Origin: Methylobacterium sp. NMS14P
GTDB taxonomy: Bacteria; Pseudomonadota; Alphaproteobacteria; Rhizobiales; Beijerinckiaceae
Length of the DNA: 64,000 bases
Assembly: GCF_028583545.1 (NCBI RefSeq)
Contig: NZ_CP087106.1
Location: 5,377,001-5,441,000, forward strand
Direction: 5' to 3'
Positions 31,926-41,039 of the stretch are shown here, piece by piece (position 1 is the stretch's first letter; every line of letters starts with the position of its first letter). A program made the translations under genes and the position numbers. The notes beneath the pieces were generated by a model. That model ran no database searches and was not told the DNA's origin. It saw only the letters and a list, made by a program, of their open reading frames with translations.

Positions 31926-32773
31926 GGCCGAACGCTTCCGTGCGGGTGGCCCGCACGGGCTTGGGATCGGTCACGGTCCCCGGCGCGCTCGCCATCGTGA
32001 TCCTGCTGCTGGCGCTTCTCGGACCGCTGGCCGCGCCGCACGACCCCCTGGCGGTGAACCTCACGGCCCGCTTCGAGTCGTCGAGCCTCATCCATCCCCT
32101 GGGCACCGACCATCTCGGACGGGACATCCTGTCCCGGCTGATCGCCGGTGCGCAGACGACGCTCGGCGCCGTCGCGGCCGCCCTCGCCCTGGTGGTGGCG
32201 CTGGGCCTCGGGGTCGGCGCCGTCTCGGGGATGCTGGGCGGCCGGACCGACGCCGTGCTCATGCGCCTGTGCGACGTGTTCCTCACCGTGCCGACCTTCG
32301 TGCTGGCGCTGTTCCTGATCGGCGCGTTCGGCACCGGCCTCGTCAACGTCATCGCGGCGATCGCGCTGTCTCACTGGGCTTGGTACGCCCGCATCGTCCG
32401 AGGTCTCGTCCTCGAACTCAAGACGCGCGACTACGTCCTGGCCGCCCGGATCGCGGGGGCATCGCCGGTGGCGGTCTTCGTCGAGCACGTGCTGGCGGGG
32501 GTCCTGCCGCCGCTCGCGGCGCTCGCCACCCTGGACGTCGGCCACATGGCGCTCCACGTCGCCGGCCTGTCCTTCCTCGGCCTCGGCGTGCAGCCCCCGA
32601 CCCCGGAATGGGGCGTGATGATCAGCGAGGCCCGGGCCTTCTTCTGGACACGGCCCCTGCTGGTCGTCTGGCCGGGGCTCGCGATCGCCGTCGCCGTCCT
32701 CGCGTTCAACCAGCTCGGCGACGCGCTGCGCGACCGCCTCGACCCGACACTCGTTGCGGAGCGTGGCCTATGA
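31922..32773 (+). CDS. nikC: Nickel ABC transporter permease NikC
   Basis: A 283-residue DppC/NikC-type permease. [20 protein letters not shown] is the family's characteristic segment, and the cytoplasmic loop with [20 protein letters not shown] (EAA-loop) contacts the ATPases; [17 protein letters not shown] lies near the end. The GTG start at 31922 overlaps the nikB stop, fixing the start, and the stop overlaps nikD by four bases. Confidence 0.92.
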   Translation: MRPNASVRVARTGLGSVTVPGALAIVILLLALLGPLAAPHDPLAVNLTARFESSSLIHPLGTDHLGRDILSRLIAGAQTTLGAVAAALALVVALGLGVGAVSGMLGGRTDAVLMRLCDVFLTVPTFVLALFLIGAFGTGLVNVIAAIALSHWAWYARIVRGLVLELKTRDYVLAARIAGASPVAVFVEHVLAGVLPPLAALATLDVGHMALHVAGLSFLGLGVQPPTPEWGVMISEARAFFWTRPLLVVWPGLAIAVAVLAFNQLGDALRDRLDPTLVAERGL

Positions 32774-33552
32774 GCCCGCGGGTGCTCCGGGCCGAGAACC
32801 TGCGCGTCGAGACCCGGCGCGGAGCCGAGGCCGTGCCGCTGGTCGCCGACGCCTCGTTCGAACTGCGCACGGGCGAGGTGCTGGCCCTCGTCGGCACGAG
32901 CGGCTCGGGCAAGTCTCTGGCCTGCGCGGCGCTCCTCGACACGCTGCCGCCTGGGACCCGGCGCGTCGCCGGTCGCATCCACCTCGACGGCACGGCGGTG
33001 GCGCCAGCTGAGCTCCGCGGCCGGACGGTCGCCACCGTGCTCCAGGCGCCCCGCTCGGCCTTCAACCCGCTGCGCACGATGGGTGACCATGCGGGTGAAA
33101 CCGGCGCGGCTGTGGGCCTCCAGCGCACCGAGAGCCGGGCGGCGATGCGCGAGGCGTTGGCGGCCGTCGGGCTCGGCGACGATCCGCGGGTGCCGGACCT
33201 CTACCCGTTCCAGATGTCCGGCGGCATGCTCCAGCGCGCTATGATCGCGCTCGCCTTGCTCGCGAGGGCTCCCTTCCTGGTCGCCGACGAGCCGACGACG
33301 GATCTCGACCTCGTCGCCCAGGCTCGGATCCTCGACCTGCTGGCAGCCCTCGTGCGCGACAGAGGCCTCGGCCTCCTGATCGTCACGCACGATCTGGGCG
33401 TCGTCGCCCGCCTTGCAAATCGCATGGCCGTGATGGCGGACGGGCGGATCGTCGAAACGGGAGGCACGGCATCAGTCTTCGCACGGCCGGACCGACCGGA
33501 GACGCGGGCGCTGCTCGCGGCTCACCGAGCCCTTCACGAGGTCGCGCGGTGA
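32770..33552 (+). CDS. nikD: Nickel ABC transporter ATPase NikD
   Basis: A 260-residue ABC ATPase: Walker A GTSGSGKS (about 42-49), the Q-loop VLQAPRSAFNPLRTMGDH, signature MSGGMLQR, Walker B FLVADEPTTDLD and a switch histidine in IVTHDLGVV. It pairs with NikE to power uptake. Start and stop overlap the neighbouring genes by four bases each. The gene is of normal length. Confidence 0.92.
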   Translation: MSPRVLRAENLRVETRRGAEAVPLVADASFELRTGEVLALVGTSGSGKSLACAALLDTLPPGTRRVAGRIHLDGTAVAPAELRGRTVATVLQAPRSAFNPLRTMGDHAGETGAAVGLQRTESRAAMREALAAVGLGDDPRVPDLYPFQMSGGMLQRAMIALALLARAPFLVADEPTTDLDLVAQARILDLLAALVRDRGLGLLIVTHDLGVVARLANRMAVMADGRIVETGGTASVFARPDRPETRALLAAHRALHEVAR

Positions 33553-34340
33553 CGGCCCTCCTGTCCGCCCATGGGCTCGGCAAAGTCTACGCGGGCACCG
33601 GGTGGCGCCGCGGCGCGCCACGACCCGTCCTCGCAGACGTCGACCTCGCCATCGAGGAGGGCGGGTGCGTCGCCCTGATCGGACGCAGCGGTTCGGGCAA
33701 GAGCACGCTGGCCCGCCTCCTCCTCGGCCTGGAACGCCCCTCTGCCGGTGTCGTGCGGTTCCGCGGAATGGGTCTAGCCGGGCTCGACGACGCGGGGCGG
33801 CGAGCTTTCAGGTCGGCGGTCCAGATGGTTCTTCAGGACCCGCTCACGGCGGTGAACCCGCGCCATACGGTAGGCCGCACGATTGCGGAGCCGTTGCGGC
33901 ATCTGACCGGCTTCTCGGCGACGGAGAGGCGAGCACGGGTCCATGCGCTGTTGTCTCTCGTCGGTCTCGACCCATCCGTGATCGGGCGGCTCCCGAGCCA
34001 GCTCTCCGGCGGCCAGGTGCAGCGCGTCGGCCTCGCCAGGGCGCTGGCTACCCGACCTGCGCTCGTCGTGCTCGATGAGGCGGTCTCGAACCTGGACGCG
34101 CCGCTACAGATCGAGATCCTCGACCGCCTCACCGTCCTGCGACATGAACAGGGAACCGCCTTCCTGCTCGTCACGCATGACATCCGTCTGGCGAGCCGGT
34201 TCGCGGATCGGGTCGTCGTTCTCGACGACGGGCGGGTCGTCGACTCGTCGCCGTGTCGACCGAGGCTTGAGCTCGAGCATCCGGCCGCGCGCGAGCTCGT
34301 CGACGCCGTCCTCCCGGCCCTCCCAGCGGGTGCAAGCTGA
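33549..34340 (+). CDS. nikE: Nickel ABC transporter ATPase NikE
   Basis: A 263-residue ABC ATPase: Walker A GRSGSGKST, Q-loop MVLQDPLTAVNPRHTVG, signature LSGGQVQR, Walker B LVVLDEAVSNLD and a His switch in LVTHDIRLA. It is the partner of NikD. The GTG start overlaps nikD and the stop shares one base with the nikR ATG (TGATG), so regulator synthesis is coupled to transporter synthesis. Confidence 0.92.
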   Translation: MTALLSAHGLGKVYAGTGWRRGAPRPVLADVDLAIEEGGCVALIGRSGSGKSTLARLLLGLERPSAGVVRFRGMGLAGLDDAGRRAFRSAVQMVLQDPLTAVNPRHTVGRTIAEPLRHLTGFSATERRARVHALLSLVGLDPSVIGRLPSQLSGGQVQRVGLARALATRPALVVLDEAVSNLDAPLQIEILDRLTVLRHEQGTAFLLVTHDIRLASRFADRVVVLDDGRVVDSSPCRPRLELEHPAARELVDAVLPALPAGAS

Positions 34341-34801
34341 TGCAGCGGATTACCGTCACCCTGGACCACGAACTCGTCGACGCCGTTGACCGGATCGCGG
34401 AGGTCCGCTGCTACGCGGGCCGTTCGGAGGCGATGCGCGACCTGCTGCGCCGGGGCCTCGCGGAAGCGCGCCGCGAGCGCGATCCCGACCACGCCTGCGT
34501 GGCGACCTTCACCTTCGTGGCGGAAGCCGGCGTGCGAGACCTTGGGCAGCGCCTCGCGGAGGAACAGCGGGCAAGGCATGACCTCGTCATCACGCAGGTG
34601 CAGGTGCCACTGGACCACGAGGCGGCGCTGCACACCCTCGTCCTGCGCGGGCGTGTCCGGGAGATCCACGCCTTCGTCGACGCAATCGCGACACAGCGCG
34701 GCGTGCGCCACGACAGCCTGTCGATCATCCCGGCGCGGATCGAGGTCGTGGACCACCCGCACGGGCACACGCCCCATCCCCACGAGCATATCCGGACGTG
34801 A
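34340..34801 (+). CDS. nikR: NikR-family regulator lacking canonical nickel ligands
   Basis: A 153-residue NikR. The N-terminal ribbon-helix-helix (MQRITVTLDHELVDAVDRIA, with Arg 3, Thr 5 and Thr 7 that contact DNA in E. coli NikR) is intact and fits the perfect operator before nikA. A gapless alignment of the metal domain puts Arg 77, Gln 88, Pro 90 and Ala 96 at the four high-affinity nickel ligands (E. coli His 76, His 87, His 89, Cys 95). A C-terminal extension, DHPHGHTPHPHEH, offers six histidines (139-150). It may sense metal differently, bind constitutively or have decayed. Encoded last in the transporter operon. Confidence 0.9.
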   Translation: MQRITVTLDHELVDAVDRIAEVRCYAGRSEAMRDLLRRGLAEARRERDPDHACVATFTFVAEAGVRDLGQRLAEEQRARHDLVITQVQVPLDHEAALHTLVLRGRVREIHAFVDAIATQRGVRHDSLSIIPARIEVVDHPHGHTPHPHEHIRT

Positions 34802-35846
34802 TGATGCGGGTGCTCCATCCGGCCCGGGCCCCTGTCCGTCGGCGGGTGACCCGCCCGTCACGTGGCGCGCGAAACGGCACCGGTCTCGCCCTCGCGGCCG
34901 TGCTCGCCACAGGGACGCCCTCGAGCGAGGCGCGGGCGCAGGAGAGCGTGGCGCTGGAAGAGCTGTCGGTCGAGTCGGTCGGAGCCGGCTCGCCGTCCGG
35001 CACGACGACCGCCGCCGGCACGATCGGCCTGATCGGCCTGATCGGCCCAACACCGGGCTACGGAGCCGGGCGGGCGGTCAGCAGCACCAAGACCGACACG
35101 CCGCAACTGGATGTCCCCCAGGTGGTCACGGTCGCGCCGCGCGAGGCCATCACCGATCTCGCCGCCACCCGGGTCGACCGGGTTTTCAATTACCTGCCGG
35201 GCGTGGCGCAGCAGAACAATTTCGGCGGCCTCAGCATCTTCAGCTACGCCATCCGCGGCGTCACCACCTCGGAGATCTACCAGAACGGCTTCCCCCTCAA
35301 CCGCGGTACGCCGCCCCCGCCCGACGCGCAGAACATCGAGCGCATCGAGGTTCTGAAAGGGCCGGGCGCCGGCCTGTTCGGACGCAGCGATCCGGGCGGG
35401 CTCGTCAACATCGTCACCAAGCAGCCGACCGCCCAGCGCTTCGTCGAGTTTGGCAACCAGCTCGACTCGTTCGGCCTGACCCGCGGGACCGTCGACGCGG
35501 GTGGTCCGCTCACCGAGGACGGCACCGTCCTCTACCGCTTCAACTTCGCGGCCCAGGGCGCGGGCAGCTTCCGCGACTTCGTCGACAGCGACCGGCTGCT
35601 CGTCGCTCCGGTGGTGAGCTGGCAGATCACGCCGGACACGCGCGTCACCGTCGAGGCCGACATCCAGCGCAACCGGATCATCTTCGACCGGGGCGTGATC
35701 GCCATCAACAAGCAGCTCGGCTTCCTGCCGATCTCGCGCTTCCTCGGGGAGCCGGGGCAGAGCACCATGAGAGCTCGCTCAACGTGTACCGCGTCTACCC
35801 AGGATCGCCGAGGCGCGTCACCGGGTCGCTCACGGTCAGCTTCTGA
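34801..35846 (+). pseudogene. TonB-dependent receptor with large internal deletion
   Basis: The first 320 codons encode a normal TonB-dependent receptor start: signal peptide, plug domain (VPQVVTVAPREAITDLAATR, IEVLKGPGAGLFGRSDPGGLVN) and early barrel (DGTVLYRFNFAAQG). After LGEPGQSTM (near 35767) the frame shifts abruptly to a segment reading SLNVYRVYPGSPRRVTGSLT, then V-S-F-stop at 35846, which is the expected receptor C-terminus in another frame. By comparison with the intact paralogue (37169-39325), about 400 codons of barrel are missing. The product cannot form a channel. Its start overlaps the nikR stop, so it was the outer-membrane member of the nik operon. Confidence 0.85.
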
Positions 35847-35987
35847 CCCTGCGGCTCAAGGCGGGCGTCGTCGACGGTATTGTTCGCGCCAGATCGAAAT
35901 CCGCTTTGAGGGTTCTGTTGGGGGCTGCCGTATGATCATAGCACGCCGCAAGCAGCCCCTCACGGGACAAGCATATTGCAGATTGAC

Positions 35988-37169
35988 CTAGAGGTACTTG
36001 AGCCAAGCGATGTCGCGCCGCGACGCCTTGAGGCGCGAGAACCATGCCGTCGGGAAGTAGAGGGGCGCGATCAGCCCAGCGGACCACACGAGAATCCACG
36101 CATAGTTGCCGACGCCGAACACGGTCCCCTGCGTCGCGCCCCAGGTCGCGAACGCGCCGTGGTAGAGCAGCCGCAGAACCGTCAGGTGAAACAGGTAGAA
36201 GAAGAGCGGCGCACCGCCGAACACCGCCAGCGCCGCGACGACCGGGCGGTCGCCCATGCGCTCCAATAGGACGAGCAATAGCGCCCCGCTCCCGAGCGTC
36301 AGGAGCAGGAACAGCAGCGATGGCGGATACTTCGTCAACGCGAAGAAGCTCATCGCGGTCCGCAAGGCGCTCTCGTCGACGATGAACCAGGGCCTGTCCC
36401 CGTAGCCGTTCGCCAGACGCAGCAGCGCGAAGGTGACCAGCAACGTGATGCCGACGGCAGCGAAACGGCGCTCGCGCCGACGTGTGGCGACACCGGGGAG
36501 GAACCACGGACCGATGGCATAGCCGAGCGCGATGACACCGATCCAGGGAAGCACCGGATAGGTCGTCTTCGCGACCAATCCGAAGGGAAGGGGAATGACG
36601 TCGCGCTGGTGCAGCATGGCCCAGACGGTAAAGAGGGGGTTGTCGGGCTGAAGTTGAATCGGATCGAGGAGGTTGTGTCCGCAAACGACCAGCATTCCGA
36701 CCGCGAATAACGCCGAGCGCGGCAGGCCGATCAGCGCTGCCAGGACGATCATGCACACGCCGATGCACCAGATCACCTGAAGCCAAAGCGTCGGGCTGGC
36801 GACGCCCCAGTACAGTTCCGAGAGGTAGAAGACCTCCAGGGCCATGAGCACGAGACCGCGCTTCACGAGATAGGCGCGCGTCTCCGCCAGGGTGTGCCGG
36901 GCGCTGAACAGGTACGCGGCCACGCCCGTCAGCACGATGAAGATCGGCGCGCACAGGCTGGCCGCGAGGCGGGCGAGATACAGGGCTGGCAGGGCGGTCC
37001 TGGCATCGACTGGATCGGCGACCGGCACGTGCAGAAACCAGGTTTCACGCAGGTGGTCGAGGAGCATCAGCACCATCACCAGCCCGCGCAGGGCGTCGAT
37101 GGACGCGAGGCGTCCGGTCGCGGCCGGTGCCTTCGTCGACGCCTGCAGCGTTCCAGGATGCACGCCCAT
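35988..37169 (-). CDS. DUF1624/HGSNAT-like multipass membrane protein
   Basis: A 393-residue inner-membrane protein with about ten membrane segments. The opening RLASIDALRGLVMVLMLLDHLRETW is the hallmark of DUF1624 (heparan-alpha-glucosaminide N-acetyltransferase-like) acyltransferases; PAPIFIVLTGVAAYLFS-type and ALGYAIGPWFLPGV-type segments follow. Activity in bacteria is mostly unknown; it may modify an envelope sugar or an imported molecule. Its ATG shares a base with the stop of the TonB receptor gene upstream, so it is under the same cobalamin riboswitch. Confidence 0.8.
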   Translation of the reverse strand: MGVHPGTLQASTKAPAATGRLASIDALRGLVMVLMLLDHLRETWFLHVPVADPVDARTALPALYLARLAASLCAPIFIVLTGVAAYLFSARHTLAETRAYLVKRGLVLMALEVFYLSELYWGVASPTLWLQVIWCIGVCMIVLAALIGLPRSALFAVGMLVVCGHNLLDPIQLQPDNPLFTVWAMLHQRDVIPLPFGLVAKTTYPVLPWIGVIALGYAIGPWFLPGVATRRRERRFAAVGITLLVTFALLRLANGYGDRPWFIVDESALRTAMSFFALTKYPPSLLFLLLTLGSGALLLVLLERMGDRPVVAALAVFGGAPLFFYLFHLTVLRLLYHGAFATWGATQGTVFGVGNYAWILVWSAGLIAPLYFPTAWFSRLKASRRDIAWLKYL

Positions 37170-39325
37170 CAGAAGCGCGCCGTCATGCTGACGGTCACCC
37201 GCCGCGGTTCGCCGACGCCGACCCAGAATGTGTTGTAGGAGCGCTCGTAGTACGTCTCGTCGAAGATGTTATCGACGTTGAGCCCGAAGCGCAGGTTCTC
37301 GTAGCGGTAGTAGGCCAGGGCGTCGGTCAGCACGTAGCCAGGAAGCCGGAACCGCTCGTTGCCGCTGTCCCCGAGACGCGAGCCGACGGCCCGAACGCCA
37401 CCGCCGAACCCAAAACCCTTCCAGTCGCCGGCCTGGACCTCGTAGACCCCGAGCAGGCTGCCGGAGTGGCGCGGGATGTTGAGGAGCGGCGAGCCGACCC
37501 GCAGGACCTCGTCGCGGGTCACCGCGGCGTCGATGAAGGCGTAACCGCCGATCACCCGGAACTCGGGCGTCACCTGTCCGACGAAGCTGAGATCGAAGCC
37601 CTGGCTCCGCACCGCCCCGGCGGCGATCTGGAAGAAGAAGTCCCGCGGGTCCGTTGTCAGGACGTTCTCCTTCTCGATGTGGAACGCCGCGCCGGTCACG
37701 CTCAGGCCGGTGAAGAGGTCGAGCTTGATGCCGGCCTCGTAGCCGAAGCCGGTCTCTGGGGCGAAGGGACGGGTCGCGATGTCGAAGCCGGTGTTGGGAC
37801 GGAACGAGGCCGCCACGTTGCCGTAGAGCGAGAGGAAGGAGAGCGGCTGGTAGACGAGACCCGCGCGGGGCGAGAAGCCGGTCCGGTCCTGCTCCGTGCG
37901 CTCGTTGCCGACCTTGTCGCGGAAGGTCTGGTTGTAGAAGTCGGTCCGGTTGCCGATGAGGAGCTTCCATTCCGGGCTGAGCGCGATCTGATCCTGCACG
38001 TAGACGGCGGTGTTCCCGACGTTCTCGCTCGCGCTGTAGCGCCGCGTGAAGGGCGGCTTGGGCTGGCCGTAGACCGGGGTGAACAGGTCGATGGCGAAAG
38101 GGTCGAGCCGCGGCGTCGAGCGAAGCAGGTTCTCGGTGCTGTTGTAGCGCTCGTGCTCCAGGCCGAGCAGCACGGTATGGGCGAACGGCCCGGTGTCGAA
38201 GTGCCCGACGAGCTCGGCCTGCCCGATCGCCACGCCCCAGGTGAAGTCGTGCCGGCGGAACTCGCGCAGCAGGGTACGGCCGTCATCGAGGAGGCCGGTC
38301 GCGCCGGTCTGCAAACCGGTCAGGCTGCCGGTGTTGAAGTGTCCGGCGACTCTGAGCTGCCAGTCGGCGTTGAAGGCGTGATCGAGGCGGATCTGCAGGA
38401 TCCCGGCCTCCGACACGGAGTCGTCGCCCGGCTCACCGAAGAAGCGCGAGCGCGGGACGAGGCCCAGGCGGTTGTTCACCGCGGTGGTGCCGCGGTCGAA
38501 GGTCTGGCGGTTGCGCAGGTACTGAGCCTCGACGGTGAGCTTGGTCTCCGGGCTGATCAGCCAGCTCACCACCGGTGCGACCAAGACGCGGTCGCCGTCG
38601 ACGAAATCGCGAAAACTGTCCTGCCGGGAGAGCGCGCCATTGAACCGGTAGAGGACGGTGCCTTCCTCGTTCAGCGGCCCGCCGGCATCGACGGTGGTGC
38701 GCGCCGTGCCGAAGCTCCCGAACAGCGTGCCCGTCTCCACGAAGGGCAAGGCCACGGGCTGCTTGGTCAGGATGTTGACGGTGCCGCCCTGGTCGCTGCG
38801 CCCATAGAGTGCCCCGCTCGGTCCCTTGAGCACCTCGATGGACTGCACGTTCTGGGTGTCCGGCGCGCCGTTGTAGCCGCGGGCGATGTTGAAGCCGTTG
38901 AAGAAGATGTCCTGGGTGGCGAAGCCGCGCACCGAGTAGAGCGCGAGGTTCTGGGCGCCGAAATCGTTCTGCTTGCCGACGCCCGGCACGTAGTCGAGGG
39001 CGCGCTCGACGCGCGTGGCGGCAGTATCCCGCAGGACCTCCTGGGGCACGACGTCGACCTGCTGCGGCAGCGAGAGCCGCGGCATCACGGTCTTGGTCCC
39101 GCTGTAGAGATCCCTGACCTGGTAGGTGGGGGCGGCGGTGTAGCTGCCCTCGACCGAGAGCGGGTCGAGAACGACCGCCTCTGTGGCGGCGTCGGCTCGT
39201 AAGCCCTGGGCGGTCGCCGGGGTCAGCCCAAGGAATACGAGAGCGAGTGATGCGACGGATGCGCGAAGCCGCCATTGCGGCGCGGGACGGGACACGGACT
39301 CAAGACCTCGGGACGGCAGTGGCAC
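37169..39325 (-). CDS. TonB-dependent outer-membrane receptor, riboswitch-controlled
   Basis: A 718-residue siderophore-type TonB-dependent receptor: signal peptide to about residue 40, plug domain (LSLPQQVDVVPQEVLRDTAA, IEVLKGPSGALYGRSDQGGT), 22-strand barrel, and the C-terminal aromatic end VSMTARF. It is paralogous to the pseudogene at 34801. A cobalamin riboswitch lies directly upstream, so its substrate is likely cobalamin, a cobalamin precursor or a cobalt chelate rather than iron. The start shown gives a basic N-region and a hydrophobic core (LRASVASLALVFLGL). It overlaps the DUF1624 gene by one base. Confidence 0.9.
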   Translation of the reverse strand: MPLPSRGLESVSRPAPQWRLRASVASLALVFLGLTPATAQGLRADAATEAVVLDPLSVEGSYTAAPTYQVRDLYSGTKTVMPRLSLPQQVDVVPQEVLRDTAATRVERALDYVPGVGKQNDFGAQNLALYSVRGFATQDIFFNGFNIARGYNGAPDTQNVQSIEVLKGPSGALYGRSDQGGTVNILTKQPVALPFVETGTLFGSFGTARTTVDAGGPLNEEGTVLYRFNGALSRQDSFRDFVDGDRVLVAPVVSWLISPETKLTVEAQYLRNRQTFDRGTTAVNNRLGLVPRSRFFGEPGDDSVSEAGILQIRLDHAFNADWQLRVAGHFNTGSLTGLQTGATGLLDDGRTLLREFRRHDFTWGVAIGQAELVGHFDTGPFAHTVLLGLEHERYNSTENLLRSTPRLDPFAIDLFTPVYGQPKPPFTRRYSASENVGNTAVYVQDQIALSPEWKLLIGNRTDFYNQTFRDKVGNERTEQDRTGFSPRAGLVYQPLSFLSLYGNVAASFRPNTGFDIATRPFAPETGFGYEAGIKLDLFTGLSVTGAAFHIEKENVLTTDPRDFFFQIAAGAVRSQGFDLSFVGQVTPEFRVIGGYAFIDAAVTRDEVLRVGSPLLNIPRHSGSLLGVYEVQAGDWKGFGFGGGVRAVGSRLGDSGNERFRLPGYVLTDALAYYRYENLRFGLNVDNIFDETYYERSYNTFWVGVGEPRRVTVSMTARF

Positions 39326-39419
39326 GTCACCGCGAACGAGGCCTTGGCGACCACCTCACGAGGCAGCGCTTTGACACCCGTCAGGACACCCCGCCCGACG
39401 CGTTTCGCGTGTGACCACG

Positions 39420-39595
39420 GCTGACGGCAGGTCTCCTGGCTCACGGGTCACCGCCCTCGCACCGTCTTCCCGGATGAGGCTCATCCAGTGACGCGGTGGT
39501 GCTGGGCTCGCCGCTTACAGTTGCGGGGGCAGCCGCGGCATCGGGGAGACCCTCACCGCGTTCCCTTTTGATCCCCCGAAGGGGGAACCGTCACG
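39420..39595 (-). ncRNA. Cobalamin (B12) riboswitch
   Basis: Read on the minus strand, this leader has the ordered conserved blocks of the cobalamin class: AAAAGGGAACGCGGTG, CCCCCGCAACTGTAAGCGG, CACTGG, CCGGGAAGACGGTG and the terminal B12-box GAGCCAGGAGACCTGCC (39426-39442). It lies about 95 bases before the TonB receptor gene. B12 binding should lower expression of the receptor and the coupled DUF1624 protein. Order, spacing and strand all fit. Confidence 0.95.
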
Positions 39596-39936
39596 ATCCA
39601 GCTACAGCCTCACGAACTCGTGAGTCAACGCGAGCCAACAATCCATCCGGCGAACGTCGCAATCCATTCGGCGATAGGCGCACCACCGTTTCAGTCGTCC
39701 CCAGAAGGTCGTGTTGAGGCGGTCTTGCGCCGCTTGCTGAGACGCACCCCACGGGCCATTGTGGTGGCACAGATGCCTCCGCGGCCGATCAAATAAGTCT
39801 TTGATGTGTAATGTTTTTCTAAATCATACGGCGGCATCCCCTCTCCGCCAGTCTCTCCGTCAAAGCACCCGAAGACCGGCGTCCTCCCGCTGTCTTGGCG
39901 CCTGTCCCTCGCCCCTGTGAAGCCCGCAGGCCGCGG
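39596..39936. other. Intergenic gap upstream of riboswitch, no gene seen
   Basis: A 341-bp gap between the riboswitch (leftward) and the 3' end of the outer-membrane protein gene (also leftward). Bases 39785-39835 are AT-rich (for example AATAAGTCTTTGATGTG) and are the likely promoter of the riboswitch operon. No repeat, RNA or open frame of interest was found. Confidence 0.4.
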
Positions 39937-40860
39937 TCAGAAGCTGTACCCAACGCGCAACCGCATCTGATGGCGGTCGAAGCTCGACAGGTCGAGCGGT
40001 CCGGGCTCGCCCATCGCCTGCCCGGCCACCTGGAAGCTCCAGGTGAACGAGGCCCAGGCCTGGGGTGACAGGGTCGTGTAGGCGGTCGGTCCGAGATACA
40101 CGGCCTCGCCCGCGAACCGGTCTAGCGCCAGGCCGTCGTAGGTCCGGGCATAGCGTGCCTCGCCGCCGAGGAAGAGGCCGGGCCGGACGCAGTAGGCCAG
40201 CGCCCCCGCCACCTCGATCCCCGATCCGCGCACGGGCGCGTCCATCACGGTCAGCCGCGTCGTGGAGAGCGCGAAGCCGACATTGACGGCGGCGATCAGC
40301 TTGCCGGGGATGATCTCGCGGTCGGCCAGCAGGCCGATCTCGGTGCCGAAGCTGCGCGCCGGCACGCCGGACCCGCCGTCGACGGTTCCGTAGCCCGGCA
40401 CGATACTGAGGGTCAGGCCGAAGGGGGCCGCCCGGCGATCCAGCAGGCGCAGCCGGGTCTCGAGGAAGCCGCCGTTGAAGCCGCCCGTGGTCCGGGTCGG
40501 GGTGCCCGGCGCGCCGATGTCGTAGGCGTTGAAGGTGACGCCCGGGGCCAGGCGGAAATCGTTGGTCAGCGGCACCTTCAGGGCGAGGGAACTGTCCACG
40601 GTCAGGAAGCGGGCGACGCGCCGGCCGAGGCGCCCGCTCGTCTCCCATTCCAGCTCCGCCTCCCCGGGAACGCCGAGGTCGCTGCCCTCGGTGAAGCCGA
40701 ACAGATGCTCGCTGTCGAGGTCGCCCGGCGTCAGGTTCTCCGCAGCGGTGGGCAGGGACTGGGCCAGGGCCGGTCCCGCGGTGAGCCCCAGCGCCGCGGC
40801 GAGGCCGAACAGGGCCCATCCTGGAGCCGAGAGGCGACGCGGAGCCCCGATGTGCGGCAT
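39937..40860 (-). CDS. Outer-membrane beta-barrel protein, unknown
   Basis: A 307-residue protein with a signal peptide (hydrophobic core FGLAAALGLTAGPALA) and a mature part rich in amphipathic strands, ending MRLRVGYSF with the terminal Phe expected by the BAM machinery. The segment SEHLFGFTEGSDLG is one I associate with unnamed porin-like proteins of Rhizobiales. It may be a channel or transporter component; the substrate is unknown. It is monocistronic, with an AT-rich promoter-like stretch (40870-40905) upstream. Confidence 0.7.
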   Translation of the reverse strand: MPHIGAPRRLSAPGWALFGLAAALGLTAGPALAQSLPTAAENLTPGDLDSEHLFGFTEGSDLGVPGEAELEWETSGRLGRRVARFLTVDSSLALKVPLTNDFRLAPGVTFNAYDIGAPGTPTRTTGGFNGGFLETRLRLLDRRAAPFGLTLSIVPGYGTVDGGSGVPARSFGTEIGLLADREIIPGKLIAAVNVGFALSTTRLTVMDAPVRGSGIEVAGALAYCVRPGLFLGGEARYARTYDGLALDRFAGEAVYLGPTAYTTLSPQAWASFTWSFQVAGQAMGEPGPLDLSSFDRHQMRLRVGYSF

Positions 40861-41039
40861 AGCCCGAACCCATAATTATAGCTGATGCTATATCTAATAG
40901 GATGGGCGATGTTGGTCCGTCAACGGTCGAGCGTGCTGGATTGGTGGGTCGACGAAGGTCCGGTCGCGAATCCGGCGCGGCGGCGCCGGTCGTCGACCGT
41001 TGGACGCGCCGCGAAGCCGCACCGCGCCCGCGCTCCGGC

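Noticed and set aside
37127..39202. 691-codon rightward open frame opposite the TonB receptor
   Set aside because: Complete overlap with a clear receptor gene; Val/Glu/Asp-rich shadow composition.
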